Shown here in pieces: positions 42,070 to 49,723 of a DNA stretch of 64,000 nucleotides. The position numbers and the translations under genes are program-made. A model generated the notes under the pieces. The model was not told the origin of the DNA, ran no database searches, and saw nothing but the letters and a program-made list of their open reading frames with translations. Source of the DNA: CF-13 sp035279665 (GTDB lineage Bacteria; Chloroflexota; Dormibacteria; CF-121); contig DATEHI010000031.1 of the NCBI GenBank assembly GCA_035279665.1, positions 62,001 through 126,000 of the forward strand, in the 5' to 3' direction. Numbering within the stretch: position 1 is the stretch's first letter; each line of letters starts with the position of its first letter.

Positions 42070-42160
42070 CGCGGCCCTTCCACACCGGGGCCGCTCATTC
42101 TCGCGGCCTTTCCACGCCGGGGCCGCTCATTCTCGCGGCCTTTCCACACCCGGGCCGCTC
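42070..42160 (-). repeat. Three copies of the family-A palindromic repeat between etfB and etfA, 32-bp period
   Basis: Copies on the minus strand: 42160-42131, 42128-42099 and 42096-42070 (last one shortened, with ARG-like base changes). Copies differ from those at 6701-6810 by single substitutions, and contain GCGGCC/GGCCGC stems. Copies are joined by the dinucleotide AT, so each unit begins ATGAGCGGC. Same orientation relative to the downstream gene as at the CoA ligase. Confidence 0.85.
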
Positions 42161-42935
42161 ATATGACCTTCAGGTCTTTGAGGAAGTCGGCGACGCGTTT
42201 GGCCCCATCGCCCTTGTCCTCGACGATTTCTCCGGCCTTGCGCGCCTCGGCCGGCGTCGCGTCGACGACCTCCTGGGTCAGCGCGGCTTTGCCGGCCTGG
42301 CCGTCCAGGCCGATATCGCTCAGTCCGACCTGCTTCACTTCCTTGTTCTTCGCCTGCATGATCCCCCGGAGCGCGGGATAGCGCGCCTCGTTGATGCCGC
42401 CCGTTACCGTCACGACCGCGGGCAGAGGCGCCTCCACCACGTCATAGCCGTCGTCGGTCTGCCGGTCGATCACCGCCTTGCCCTGGGCGACATCGAGCTT
42501 CCTGGCAAAGCTGAGGAGGGGCAGCCCGAGGAGCTCGGCCAACTGTGCCGGGACCGCCCCGGAAGAGCCGTCAGTGCTCTCGGTGCCGCAAATGATCACG
42601 TCGTAGGTCTGACCCTTGACCGCGGCCGCGATGGCGCGGGCAGTACTGATCGCGTCGGAGTTTTCCAGTCCCGGATCCGTGACCAGGATGCCGCGGTGCG
42701 CGCCCATGGCGAGCGCCCGCCGAATGGCGTCGACCGCCTTGGGCGGGCCCATCGAGATGACCGTGACCTCGCCGGCATCCTGCTCGACGATCTGCAGTCC
42801 CGCTTCGACCGCATGCTCATCACCGGGGTCGAGGACCAGGTCGACGCCCTCGCGGACCAGCCGCTTGGTCTGAGGGTCGAGCTTGCCCGGCGCGTTCGGA
42901 TCGGGAATCTGCTTCACGCAGACAAGGACATTCAT
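42159..42935 (-). CDS. etfB: Electron transfer flavoprotein beta subunit
   Basis: 258-aa ETF beta. N-terminal MNVLVCVKQIPDPNAPG, AMP/nucleotide loop IICGTESTDGSSGAVPAQLA (residue region about 110-135), and LPAVVTVTGGINEARYPALRG. Start at 42935 favoured, because the predicted promoter would start transcription only about 6 bases before it; ATG 42950 is the alternative. Part of etfB-etfA, separated by the repeat array. Confidence 0.94.
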   Translation of the reverse strand: MNVLVCVKQIPDPNAPGKLDPQTKRLVREGVDLVLDPGDEHAVEAGLQIVEQDAGEVTVISMGPPKAVDAIRRALAMGAHRGILVTDPGLENSDAISTARAIAAAVKGQTYDVIICGTESTDGSSGAVPAQLAELLGLPLLSFARKLDVAQGKAVIDRQTDDGYDVVEAPLPAVVTVTGGINEARYPALRGIMQAKNKEVKQVGLSDIGLDGQAGKAALTQEVVDATPAEARKAGEIVEDKGDGAKRVADFLKDLKVI

Positions 42936-42948
42936 TGCTGGCTGCACC

Positions 42949-42986
42949 ATTATGGAGAAGTCCCCCTACATCGAACAAATGTTTGT
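42949..42986. promoter_or_regulatory. etfB promoter overlapping an SOS-box-like operator
   Basis: Minus strand: TTGTTC (42978-42973), 18-bp spacer, CATAAT (42954-42949), giving a nearly leaderless etfB mRNA. Plus strand: CGAACAAATGTTTG at 42972-42985 exactly fits the Gram-positive LexA consensus CGAAC-RNRY-GTTYG, and is 20 bases upstream of the radical SAM gene ATG. LexA binding here would cover the etfB -35 as well as the start region of the radical SAM gene. Confidence 0.65.
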
Positions 42987-43004
42987 ACTATCATTGAGGA
43001 CCCC

Positions 43005-43901
43005 ATGCCAAGGACCGAATACTTCGAGATCACGGCAAAGTCGGCGCTCAACCGGGTACGGCACATGGGCTTCAACTGGTCGCTGAACCCCTACCAGGGT
43101 TGCTTTCACAGCTGCGTCTACTGCTTCGCCCGGGCCCATGCAAAACTGGCGGACCGCGACCCGGGGGCGGGATTCAGCGCGCGGGTGGGCGTGAAGCTCA
43201 ACCTCCCGGAGTTGCTCCGTCGGGAGTTGTCCGGCCGCAGCTGGAAGCGCGAGACGGTGGCATTCGGAACGGCGACCGACCCCTACCAGCCGATCGAGGG
43301 CACTTACCGGCTGACGCGCCGGTGCCTCGAGGCGTTCCGCGATTTCAAGACCCCGGTCGGCCTGATCACCAAGGGAACGATGGTGTTCCGAGACATCGAC
43401 GTATTGGTCGAGCTCTCCCGGCAGGCGAAGACCACCGTCTGCTTCAGCGTTCCGACGATCGATGAGACGGTCTGGGCAAAGACGGAGCCAGGAACGCCAC
43501 CGCCACAAAAGCGGCTGAAGGTGCTCAAGGCGCTGGTCGACGCCGGCATCGAAGCCGGGGTCGGGATGGCCCCGGTGCTGCCTGGACTTTCTGATTCGCC
43601 CCTCCAGCTGGAAGCTACCGTAGCGGCGGCGGCGGAAGCGGGCGCCTGCTTCGTGTGGGCGAACATCGTCTATCTAAAGCCCGGGACCAAGGAGCACTTC
43701 ATGGAATTCCTCGAAAGGGAGTATCCCCAGCTGCTCGCCGGATACCGCGAGCTCTTCCCCGGAGCGTATGCGCCGGCCGCAGTCAAGGCTCCCGTGATCG
43801 GGACGGTCAGCGCTCTCAAGCGCCGGTACGCCGTCGGTACTCGGCGGGCGTGGCATGCCGAGCCGCCAGCGGAGCCGGTGCAGCTCGGATTAGCCGTCTA
43901 G
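43005..43901 (+). CDS. SPL-family radical SAM protein (Rv2578c-like)
   Basis: 298-aa radical SAM enzyme of the spore-photoproduct-lyase-like family. Cluster motif NPYQGCFHSCVYCFARAHA (CxxxCxxC), then FGTATDPYQPIEGTYRLTR, LITKGTMVFRDID, and GVGMAPVLPGLSD. Members are proposed to act on damaged DNA or other nucleic acid. GAGGA lies 5 bases before the ATG. An SOS-box match (CGAACAAATGTTTG) lies 20 bases upstream; the mycobacterial homologue is, to my recollection, a LexA-regulon gene, supporting a DNA-damage role. Divergent from etfB. Confidence 0.87.
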   Translation: MPRTEYFEITAKSALNRVRHMGFNWSLNPYQGCFHSCVYCFARAHAKLADRDPGAGFSARVGVKLNLPELLRRELSGRSWKRETVAFGTATDPYQPIEGTYRLTRRCLEAFRDFKTPVGLITKGTMVFRDIDVLVELSRQAKTTVCFSVPTIDETVWAKTEPGTPPPQKRLKVLKALVDAGIEAGVGMAPVLPGLSDSPLQLEATVAAAAEAGACFVWANIVYLKPGTKEHFMEFLEREYPQLLAGYRELFPGAYAPAAVKAPVIGTVSALKRRYAVGTRRAWHAEPPAEPVQLGLAV

Positions 43902-43910
43902 TGGTCGTAA

Positions 43911-43939
43911 TTGACTTCGGCGAGCGCATGTTCTACCGT
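43911..43939 (+). promoter_or_regulatory. Promoter for a probably leaderless zinc-ribbon gene
   Basis: TTGACT (43911-43916), 17-bp spacer, TACCGT (43934-43939). A start 7-9 bases after the -10 falls on the GTG at 43948, so the mRNA should begin with, or within a base or two of, the start codon. No Shine-Dalgarno is seen before this GTG, as expected for a leaderless message. Confidence 0.6.
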
Positions 43940-43947
43940 AGCCGCGA

Positions 43948-44307
43948 GTGCTCCGCTGGCTGACCCGGCTGTTCGGGCAACACAACGAGGCTGAGACCGC
44001 CCCGGCAGTAGCACCACCACTAGAGACACCACCGGCAGCGGCGGCCGAGCCTACGCCGAGCGAAGCGGTGGCGGTGGCCCAACCCGGAGTGACCGAGTTC
44101 GTCGAGACCGAGTCCATCGAGAGCGAGCCGGTCGAGATGCTGACCCTGGTCGAGGTGCCCGAGACCACTGCTGAGGCGGACGCCAAGGAGACCTGCCCGA
44201 ACTGCGGCCGGACCAGCGTCTTCGCCGGACCGCCAGGCCAGCGGTTCTGCACCTACTGCGCGCTTCGTGACGAACTCTTCGAGCGCAGCGCCGCGGCCAC
44301 CGAGTAA
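43948..44307 (+). CDS. Small protein with low-complexity middle and C-terminal zinc ribbon
   Basis: 119-aa protein. Short amphipathic N-terminus (LRWLTRLFGQ), acidic and Ala/Pro/Glu-rich middle (about residues 15-80), and a zinc ribbon CPNCGRT…CTYC near the end. GTG start at 43948, adjoining a good promoter. Ends 9 bp before the exonuclease-like gene, so probably cotranscribed with it. Function unknown; a DNA- or partner-binding accessory is possible. Confidence 0.65.
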   Translation: MLRWLTRLFGQHNEAETAPAVAPPLETPPAAAAEPTPSEAVAVAQPGVTEFVETESIESEPVEMLTLVEVPETTAEADAKETCPNCGRTSVFAGPPGQRFCTYCALRDELFERSAAATE

Positions 44308-44316
44308 CAACTCGCC

Positions 44317-45300
44317 TTGATCTCGCACCCCATCCTGTGGGAGAGCGGCGTCTACCTCCCCGAGCAGTATCTCTGGCTCGACCCGAGGCAGCCCCGACCG
44401 CGAGCGATCGTCAGCCACGCCCACAGTGACCACGTCGCCGACCACCCGCTCGCATACGCCACACCCGCAACCCGCCGGCTCGTCACCCACCGGCGGCGGC
44501 GGCCCCTCCGCGGCCGCGTCGAGGCGATTCCCTATGGCGAGTCCATCGCGCTCGACCGCTGCTCCGTAACGTTCTACCCAGCCGGGCACGTCCTCGGCTC
44601 CGCGCAGACGCTGCTGGATACCGACTTCGGCCGCATCCTATATACCGGCGACCTCAAGACCCGGGCCGGCTTCACCAGCACGCCGGCACAGCCCGTGCCG
44701 GCTGACGTGCTGGTGCTGGAGAGCACCTTTGGCAAGCCGCATTACCGCTTCCCCGATGCGGGCGAGGTGATCGCGGCGATGGTTTCCTGGTGCAGGAGCG
44801 TCCTCGACGCTGGGGCGACACCCGTGCTGCTTGGCTACTCGTTGGGGAAGGGACAGGAAATCCTCTCCGCGCTCGCCGCCGCCGACCTGACGATCGCCCT
44901 TCACCCATCGTCATTCGGCGTGACGGAAGTGTATCGAGAGCTCGGTTGTGACTTCCCGCCGTATCAAGAGCTGGGCGAGCCGGGACTTCGACCCGCTGTT
45001 GTCATCATGCCGCCAGCCGCTCGCCGCACGGCCCTCGCGGACCAGCTGGGTGAATTCAAAACGGCGGCGCTGACCGGATGGGCGATGGACCGAAGCCTCA
45101 AGGATCGGTTGGAGGTCGACGCGGTCTTCCCGCTCTCCGACCACGCGGACTTCGAAGAACTCTGTTGTTACGCGGAGCAGGTCGGGGCGGGCATGACGTA
45201 CACCGTGCTCGGTTTCGACGAGGAGCTCGCGATGCACCTGCGACGACGTGGGTTGCGCGCGAAACCTCTGGCGGCTGTCGACCAACTGCGCCTCTTCTGA
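44317..45300 (+). CDS. Metallo-beta-lactamase-fold exonuclease, DNA-ligase-associated type
   Basis: 327-aa MBL/beta-CASP-like nuclease. Metal motif IVSHAHSDHVADHPL, then YPAGHVLGSAQTLL, RILYTGDLKTR, VLESTFGKPHYRFPD, and late FPLSDHADFEELC. Length and motif spacing match the exonuclease that, in many bacteria, sits beside an ATP-dependent DNA ligase and helicase; no ligase is in this window. TTG start at 44317. Possibly part of a DNA repair group with the SPL gene upstream. Confidence 0.78.
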   Translation: MISHPILWESGVYLPEQYLWLDPRQPRPRAIVSHAHSDHVADHPLAYATPATRRLVTHRRRRPLRGRVEAIPYGESIALDRCSVTFYPAGHVLGSAQTLLDTDFGRILYTGDLKTRAGFTSTPAQPVPADVLVLESTFGKPHYRFPDAGEVIAAMVSWCRSVLDAGATPVLLGYSLGKGQEILSALAAADLTIALHPSSFGVTEVYRELGCDFPPYQELGEPGLRPAVVIMPPAARRTALADQLGEFKTAALTGWAMDRSLKDRLEVDAVFPLSDHADFEELCCYAEQVGAGMTYTVLGFDEELAMHLRRRGLRAKPLAAVDQLRLF

Positions 45301-45356
45301 GGCCGTCCGACTGCGAATCTGCAAGATCGTTTTGGACTAAGCGTTATCTCGTTAAG

Positions 45357-45374
45357 GCGCACGACGCGGTGCGC
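45357..45374 (+). promoter_or_regulatory. Leader hairpin upstream of the Lys-rich peptide gene
   Basis: Stem GCGCAC (45357-45362) / GTGCGC (45369-45374) with loop GACGCG, about 33 bases before the peptide ATG. It could stabilise the short message. No convincing promoter pair was identified in the 106-bp gap; TTGGAC at 45332 has no good -10. Confidence 0.4.
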
Positions 45375-45406
45375 GGTTCGCCGCTCACGCGATAAGGAGG
45401 TGACGC

Positions 45407-45466
45407 ATGGCGACCAGGAAGAAGGCCACGAAGAAGGCCAAGAAGGCGACGCGTAAGAGCCGCTAA
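45407..45466 (+). CDS. 19-aa Lys/Arg-rich basic peptide
   Basis: Complete micro-gene: ATG to TAA encodes MATRKKATKKAKKATRKSR, 19 residues of which 11 are Lys or Arg. It resembles the tail repeats of histone H1-like nucleoid proteins and short ribosome-associated basic peptides. Shine-Dalgarno AAGGAGGTG lies 6 bases before the ATG, the strongest in this part of the window, and an intrinsic terminator (45478-45510) follows 11 bases after the stop, so it is a self-contained transcription unit. Probably a nucleic-acid-binding peptide; function unproven. Confidence 0.75.
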   Translation: MATRKKATKKAKKATRKSR

Positions 45467-45477
45467 CCAGCGGTAAC

Positions 45478-45510
45478 GAGAGGGGTCCGAAGGGCCCCTC
45501 TCTCGTTTTC
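45478..45510 (+). terminator. Intrinsic terminator of the Lys-rich peptide gene
   Basis: Stem GAGAGGGG (45478-45485) / CCCCTCTC (45495-45502), loop TCCGAAGGG, then TCGTTTTC. Perfect 8-bp GC-rich stem with a short T-run on the plus strand. It also separates the peptide gene from the convergent membrane protein gene. Confidence 0.8.
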
Positions 45511-45518
45511 TAAGGGAC

Positions 45519-45896
45519 TCAGACATGCCCCGTCATGTAGGCACGGATCGCCAAACCGAACATGAAGAGCGCCGCCAGGCCGTAGACGAGGCCCTCGCGC
45601 CGGCTCTCCCGCCCCGAGAGATAACTCGCAGCGATGGGGAGCACGATAACCAGCAAGGGGCCGTACAGCCAGTGCAATTGGTCATGGGGACGGGATCCCC
45701 CGGCGTACATCCCGATCCCGACCAGTCCCTGGACGATGAAAAGAAGTTCGGTCAGCACCAGCGTCGCCCGGAAGCTGCCGCCGGGCGCTCGCTTTTGGAA
45801 AAACGTGAAGAGGCCCCACACGGCGATGAAGGCGGTGATCAGCAGCCCGGCGCGAAACAAGCCGTTGTGAAGGTAGAGCAGGGTGCCGTGCGACAT
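45519..45896 (-). CDS. Small four-helix membrane protein
   Basis: 125-aa protein with four probable membrane helices (about residues 12-32, 45-65, 75-93 and 101-120). Several conserved-looking His/Gly residues (HNGLFRAG, HWLYG). No recognised family. Divergent from the second PIG-L gene by about 60 bp and convergent with the Lys-rich peptide unit. Confidence 0.65.
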   Translation of the reverse strand: MSHGTLLYLHNGLFRAGLLITAFIAVWGLFTFFQKRAPGGSFRATLVLTELLFIVQGLVGIGMYAGGSRPHDQLHWLYGPLLVIVLPIAASYLSGRESRREGLVYGLAALFMFGLAIRAYMTGHV

Positions 45897-45957
45897 CCGC
45901 TCATTATCGGTTGACGCAAATCAGTCAGCGGCCGCGACCCCCCTACACTTGCTCGGA

Positions 45958-46722
45958 ATGAGACGCGACGGCCAGCGCTTGATGGTCGTGATGCCGCACC
46001 CGGACGACGAATGTTTCGGGTGCGCGTCGACGATCGCGCGCTACAGCGCCGAGGGTGCGACCGTCAGCCTCGTCGCCATGACGCGCGGCGGAGCCGGGCT
46101 CTGGGGTGGGCGGGCGGCAGGCGACCTCCGCCGGCTGACAGACGTCCGGGAGGCCGAGCTGCGCGACGCGGCGCGCGAACTGGGCGTCGCATTCCTGGAA
46201 ACCTTCGACTACCCGGATGGGGCGCTGGAAAGAGTTGAGGAGGTCGAGCCGGTCCGGGAGCGCTTGCTGGGCGACATCGTGCGCAGCCTCCGGAGCCAGC
46301 GGCCGCAGGTTGTCGTCACCTTCGGGCCTGAGGGCTCCTATGGACATCCCGACCACAAGGTCGTCAGCCGCATGACGGTGGAGGCGTGCACGCTGAGCGG
46401 CGACCCTTTGGCCTACGAGCTCGAGGCGCTCGCCCTCGGCCTCTCATCCTGGTCACCGAGCAAGCTTTACTTCCAGACCGCCACCACCATGACCGTCGAA
46501 TCGCTTCAGCTCCCGCCACAGCCCCCGATCACGACGCGAATCTCGATCCGAGGGTTTGAGGAGACGAAACTGCGTGCCTTCGCTCATCACCGGACGCAGA
46601 CGCAGGAGTGGGAGCCGCTACAGAAGTTTATCGACGGCCAGGGCACCGTCGAAGTTTTTTCACTGGTCGGCGCCGCCCACGATCTCGACGAAGACGATCT
46701 CTTTAGCGGTGTCGAGATCTAA
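45958..46722 (+). CDS. PIG-L family deacetylase (second copy)
   Basis: 254-aa PIG-L protein: MVVMPHPDDECFGCAS, then GAGLWGGRAAGDLRRLTDVR, FGPEGSYGHPDHKVVSRM. Zinc ligands HPDDE and HPDH conserved. Clearly a paralogue of the protein at 40208 (both have GG/PDDE, HPDH, KLYF/YSAFP steps and DDLFSG-type ends). Glycan, mycothiol/bacillithiol or antibiotic intermediates are family substrates. ATG 45958 is the first Met before the conserved core. Its end overlaps the MFS gene by 4 bp. Confidence 0.85.
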   Translation: MRRDGQRLMVVMPHPDDECFGCASTIARYSAEGATVSLVAMTRGGAGLWGGRAAGDLRRLTDVREAELRDAARELGVAFLETFDYPDGALERVEEVEPVRERLLGDIVRSLRSQRPQVVVTFGPEGSYGHPDHKVVSRMTVEACTLSGDPLAYELEALALGLSSWSPSKLYFQTATTMTVESLQLPPQPPITTRISIRGFEETKLRAFAHHRTQTQEWEPLQKFIDGQGTVEVFSLVGAAHDLDEDDLFSGVEI

Positions 46723-47999
46723 GGGACGCTGACTGAGCTGGCCCAGCGCGCCTCCATCGCCTGCCCATCCGGATGCTCGTGGCGCAGCCCGGTGGCCGCG
46801 AGGAGCGCCGCGAGCACCAGCAACGGGGGAAGCAGGATGAGGAGCGCGAGCTGCAAGCTGTTCAGGGCGTCGGATAGCTTGCCAATGGCGAACGGCGCGT
46901 AGGAGTCTCCCAGGAGATGTTCGATCAGCAGGGAGATGGTCACAGCGCTCGCTCGCACGGTCGGTAAGACGACGTTTTGTTTGATCGCGGTGTAAGGGCC
47001 GTTGTAGAGGTAGAGGCACGCCGCACCGATGAGGAACATCGGGATGAACAAGGCCAGGCTCGGCATCAGCAGCGCCAGGGCCACGAACACCGCGCCGGCA
47101 AGGAAGCCCGCGATCCCGACCGGCAGGTTGCTGGCCGATTGTCGCGACTTCGTCAGCCGGTCGGCGATCACCCCACCGAGGAGCGAACCCGCGAGCAGAC
47201 CGAGCACGAGGACGCCACCTGCTAGCGTCCCGGCGCTTCCGGTTCCCAGGCCGAAGCGCCGGCTCAGATAGGTTGGGAGCCAGAACGCAGCGCCCCCCAG
47301 TACGAAGAAGAGCGCGGTCTCGGCGGCGATTGTGGAGCGTAACGTCGGGATCTGCAGGAGCCGGACGAACGTCCCGAAGGTGATCGAAGGTGGCTTCTGA
47401 GTCTGCGGGCCGCGCGCCTCGGCAGCGCCCCGCATCGGCTCGCGGAGCCCGAAGGCCAGGACCGCGAAGACCAAGCCGGGGACGGCGGTCATGTAAAACG
47501 CGGCTCGCCAACCGAGCGTGCTGGCGACAATCCCGCCGCCGGCAAAACCGACGGCGATGCCAACCGCGGTTCCCGCCGCCCATACCGACATGGCGCGTGC
47601 TCGTCCCTCTTTCTTGAAGTAGTCACCGAGCAGCGCGGTGCCCGCCGGGTAGTAGCTCGCTTCCCCTATTCCCAGCACCGCGCGAGCCAAGAACAGCTGA
47701 AGATAGCTGCGAGCCAGGCCGGTGAAGAGCGTGGCCAGGCTCCAGATCGTGACGCCGATGCCGACCACCGTCTTACGCACGCCCCGGTCGGCCCAGATTC
47801 CAAAAGGAATCGTCGCGACCGCATAGACGAGGAGGAAGGCGCTGCCGAGCAGGCCTACCTGGCTATCGGTCAGGTGGAACTCGGCCTGGATCCTGGTCGC
47901 GACCGCCGGGAGGATATAGCGATCGAGGTAATTCAGGAAATTGATGCCGACCATGACGCCGAGCACGTAACGGGCGTAGCCGCGAGGCATCGCGAGCAT
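46719..47999 (-). CDS. MFS transporter (spinster-like)
   Basis: 426-aa major facilitator with 12 predicted helices. Motif A-like segment GIWADRGVRKTVVGIG between helices 2 and 3, and the first-helix signature FLNYLDRYILPAVA typical of the Spinster/ExuT-like group. Central loop around residue 190-215 is hydrophilic (REPMRGAAEARGP). Substrate unknown. Ends within the PIG-L stop on the opposite strand. Confidence 0.88.
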   Translation of the reverse strand: MLAMPRGYARYVLGVMVGINFLNYLDRYILPAVATRIQAEFHLTDSQVGLLGSAFLLVYAVATIPFGIWADRGVRKTVVGIGVTIWSLATLFTGLARSYLQLFLARAVLGIGEASYYPAGTALLGDYFKKEGRARAMSVWAAGTAVGIAVGFAGGGIVASTLGWRAAFYMTAVPGLVFAVLAFGLREPMRGAAEARGPQTQKPPSITFGTFVRLLQIPTLRSTIAAETALFFVLGGAAFWLPTYLSRRFGLGTGSAGTLAGGVLVLGLLAGSLLGGVIADRLTKSRQSASNLPVGIAGFLAGAVFVALALLMPSLALFIPMFLIGAACLYLYNGPYTAIKQNVVLPTVRASAVTISLLIEHLLGDSYAPFAIGKLSDALNSLQLALLILLPPLLVLAALLAATGLRHEHPDGQAMEARWASSVSVP

Positions 48000-48050
48000 T
48001 ATGCGCGAGGCCGCTGGACGACGCTTCCCGGTTAACTTCGGCCGAAGGAG

Positions 48051-48851
48051 TTATGCCGCGAGGGCCGGGGGTGTACCGCTGATATCGTCGAGCAGCCAGC
48101 GGGTCGGTTGTGGCAGCGCCGGTGCGGCAGTGGAGAACGTGGCGCCGCAGAAGCGACAGGTCCCCGAGTGGTCTTCGGCGGTTGGCGCCCCGCAACGGGG
48201 ACACACAACCGGCGTTCCATCGGGTACCGCCGACGCGTCCCGCCGGAAACTCCAGTATTCGCTGTGGACGGCTCCGGTGCCGCCACGATCGATCCGAATG
48301 ACGACGTGATCGCCCGGCACCGTTCCCTGGTTCATCAGTGCCATATGGGAGATGGCTGCCAGGCCCCCACGCTGCCCTCCCCCATGCAGCGAGGGAAATC
48401 GAGCGGCGAACTGGTCGGTCAAGAACGGCCGGACCGGCCCGGGGTTGCCCTGCTGCCGCGCCGCCTCGACGGCCACTACGATGGGTGCGAGCTGAAGCTC
48501 GAGCGGATGCTGCGCCGCGGCCAGCGCGACCATCTGCCTCAGTTTCTCGCCGAGCTGCTGGCCGAGGGCCTGCTGGAGCGTCGCACCGAACGCCTGTCCG
48601 AAGGTTGACGCGGGGTCCACGGCGATCACCCGCTCTCCGGATGACGTGGTGATGCTCGTCCCCGGAAACATGAACCCGGGCGAACCGGTTGGAGCCGAAT
48701 TCCGGAACGACTTGACGATCGCGGCGATGACCAGGGCAATCGGTCCGAAGGTGGCGGCGATGAAGACGCCAAAGAACATCAGGAGGACCACGATGACGAT
48801 CAGAGCCCCGAAGAATCCCATTGGGTCGGAGGCGAGCGGCAACCCGTACAT
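48051..48851 (-). CDS. TIM44-like-domain membrane protein with C-terminal zinc ribbon
   Basis: 266-aa protein. N-terminal membrane helix pair (residues about 10-48) followed by a soluble Ala/Gln-rich helical region, a C-terminal half with HSEYWSFRR, and a zinc ribbon CPRCGAPT…CRFCGATF (about 218-241). The TIM44-like call is tentative, based on HSEYWSF-type segments and the ribbon arrangement; the order of domains is seen. Function unknown. Confidence 0.6.
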   Translation of the reverse strand: MYGLPLASDPMGFFGALIVIVVLLMFFGVFIAATFGPIALVIAAIVKSFRNSAPTGSPGFMFPGTSITTSSGERVIAVDPASTFGQAFGATLQQALGQQLGEKLRQMVALAAAQHPLELQLAPIVVAVEAARQQGNPGPVRPFLTDQFAARFPSLHGGGQRGGLAAISHMALMNQGTVPGDHVVIRIDRGGTGAVHSEYWSFRRDASAVPDGTPVVCPRCGAPTAEDHSGTCRFCGATFSTAAPALPQPTRWLLDDISGTPPALAA

Positions 48852-48871
48852 GGTGCCGGTATAACGTTGTT

Positions 48872-49723
48872 CTAGCGGAGTTCCAGCTTGAGCAACCGCG
48901 CGGCGTTTTCCCGCAGGATCTTGACCTTGGCCTCGGGCTTGAGCGAGAGCGCGTCCAGCTCTTCGAGGACCCGGGCCGGCTTGATAAATGGGTAGTCGCT
49001 GCCGAAGAGGGTCCGATCCTGCAGACGGCCTCCGATCTCGCGCACCAGCTCCTGCGGGTAGTAGCGCGGCGACCAGCCGGAGAGCTCGACATAGACGTTG
49101 GTCTTGTGCAGCGCCATGGCGATCAGCTCCAGGTGCCAGGGCCAGCCGAAATGAGCGGCGATGACGGGAAGCTCCGGGAATCGCGCCGCCACCGTGTCCA
49201 AGTGGATCGGCCGGGCCGGGTCGAGCTTGATGCCCTGGCCGCCAGGCTGGCCCGCGCCGATGCCGCTGGTGCCGGTGTGAAACAGGCAGGGAATCTTAAG
49301 CTCGGAGGCTTTCTCCCACAGCTTGAAATGCCGCTCGTCGCTTGGGTAGAAGTCCTGCATCGAGGGATGGAACTTGGCACCCTTCGCCCCCAGCTCTTTG
49401 ACGGCGCGTTCCAGCTCCTCGACCGCGTTCGGCTTCCAGGGATCGACCGAGGCGAAGAAGGCGAATCGCTTGGGGTGGCGTTGCACGATCCCGGCGACGA
49501 GGTCGTTGGAGAGTGGTTGCCGGCCGGTGGCCGTCTCCGCATCCCACGCGAGCAGGATCCCGAAGACTTGCTCCTGCGCAAACTCGACAGCGAGCTCATC
49601 GACGCTGCGCTCGTGGACCTCGCTCTTGAAGTAGCGTGCCGCCGCCTCGCGGTACGGGCCCAGGCTGCCATCGAGCCACTCCTTCAGCGGCAGATGAACG
49701 TGCAGGTCGACCGCGCGGATCAC
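48872..49723 (-). CDS. Amidohydrolase-2-family TIM-barrel protein
   Basis: 283-aa metal-dependent hydrolase/decarboxylase. N-terminal AVDLHVHLPL (HxH), GAKFHPSMQDFYPSD, CLFHTGTS, IAAHFGWPW, and the catalytic-type Asp in LFGSDYPFI. Amidohydrolase-2 members are often decarboxylases of aromatic acids, for example gamma-resorcylate or ACMS decarboxylase-like. GTG start, sharing one base with the MOSC stop (TAGTG). Confidence 0.83.
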   Translation of the reverse strand: MIRAVDLHVHLPLKEWLDGSLGPYREAAARYFKSEVHERSVDELAVEFAQEQVFGILLAWDAETATGRQPLSNDLVAGIVQRHPKRFAFFASVDPWKPNAVEELERAVKELGAKGAKFHPSMQDFYPSDERHFKLWEKASELKIPCLFHTGTSGIGAGQPGGQGIKLDPARPIHLDTVAARFPELPVIAAHFGWPWHLELIAMALHKTNVYVELSGWSPRYYPQELVREIGGRLQDRTLFGSDYPFIKPARVLEELDALSLKPEAKVKILRENAARLLKLELR

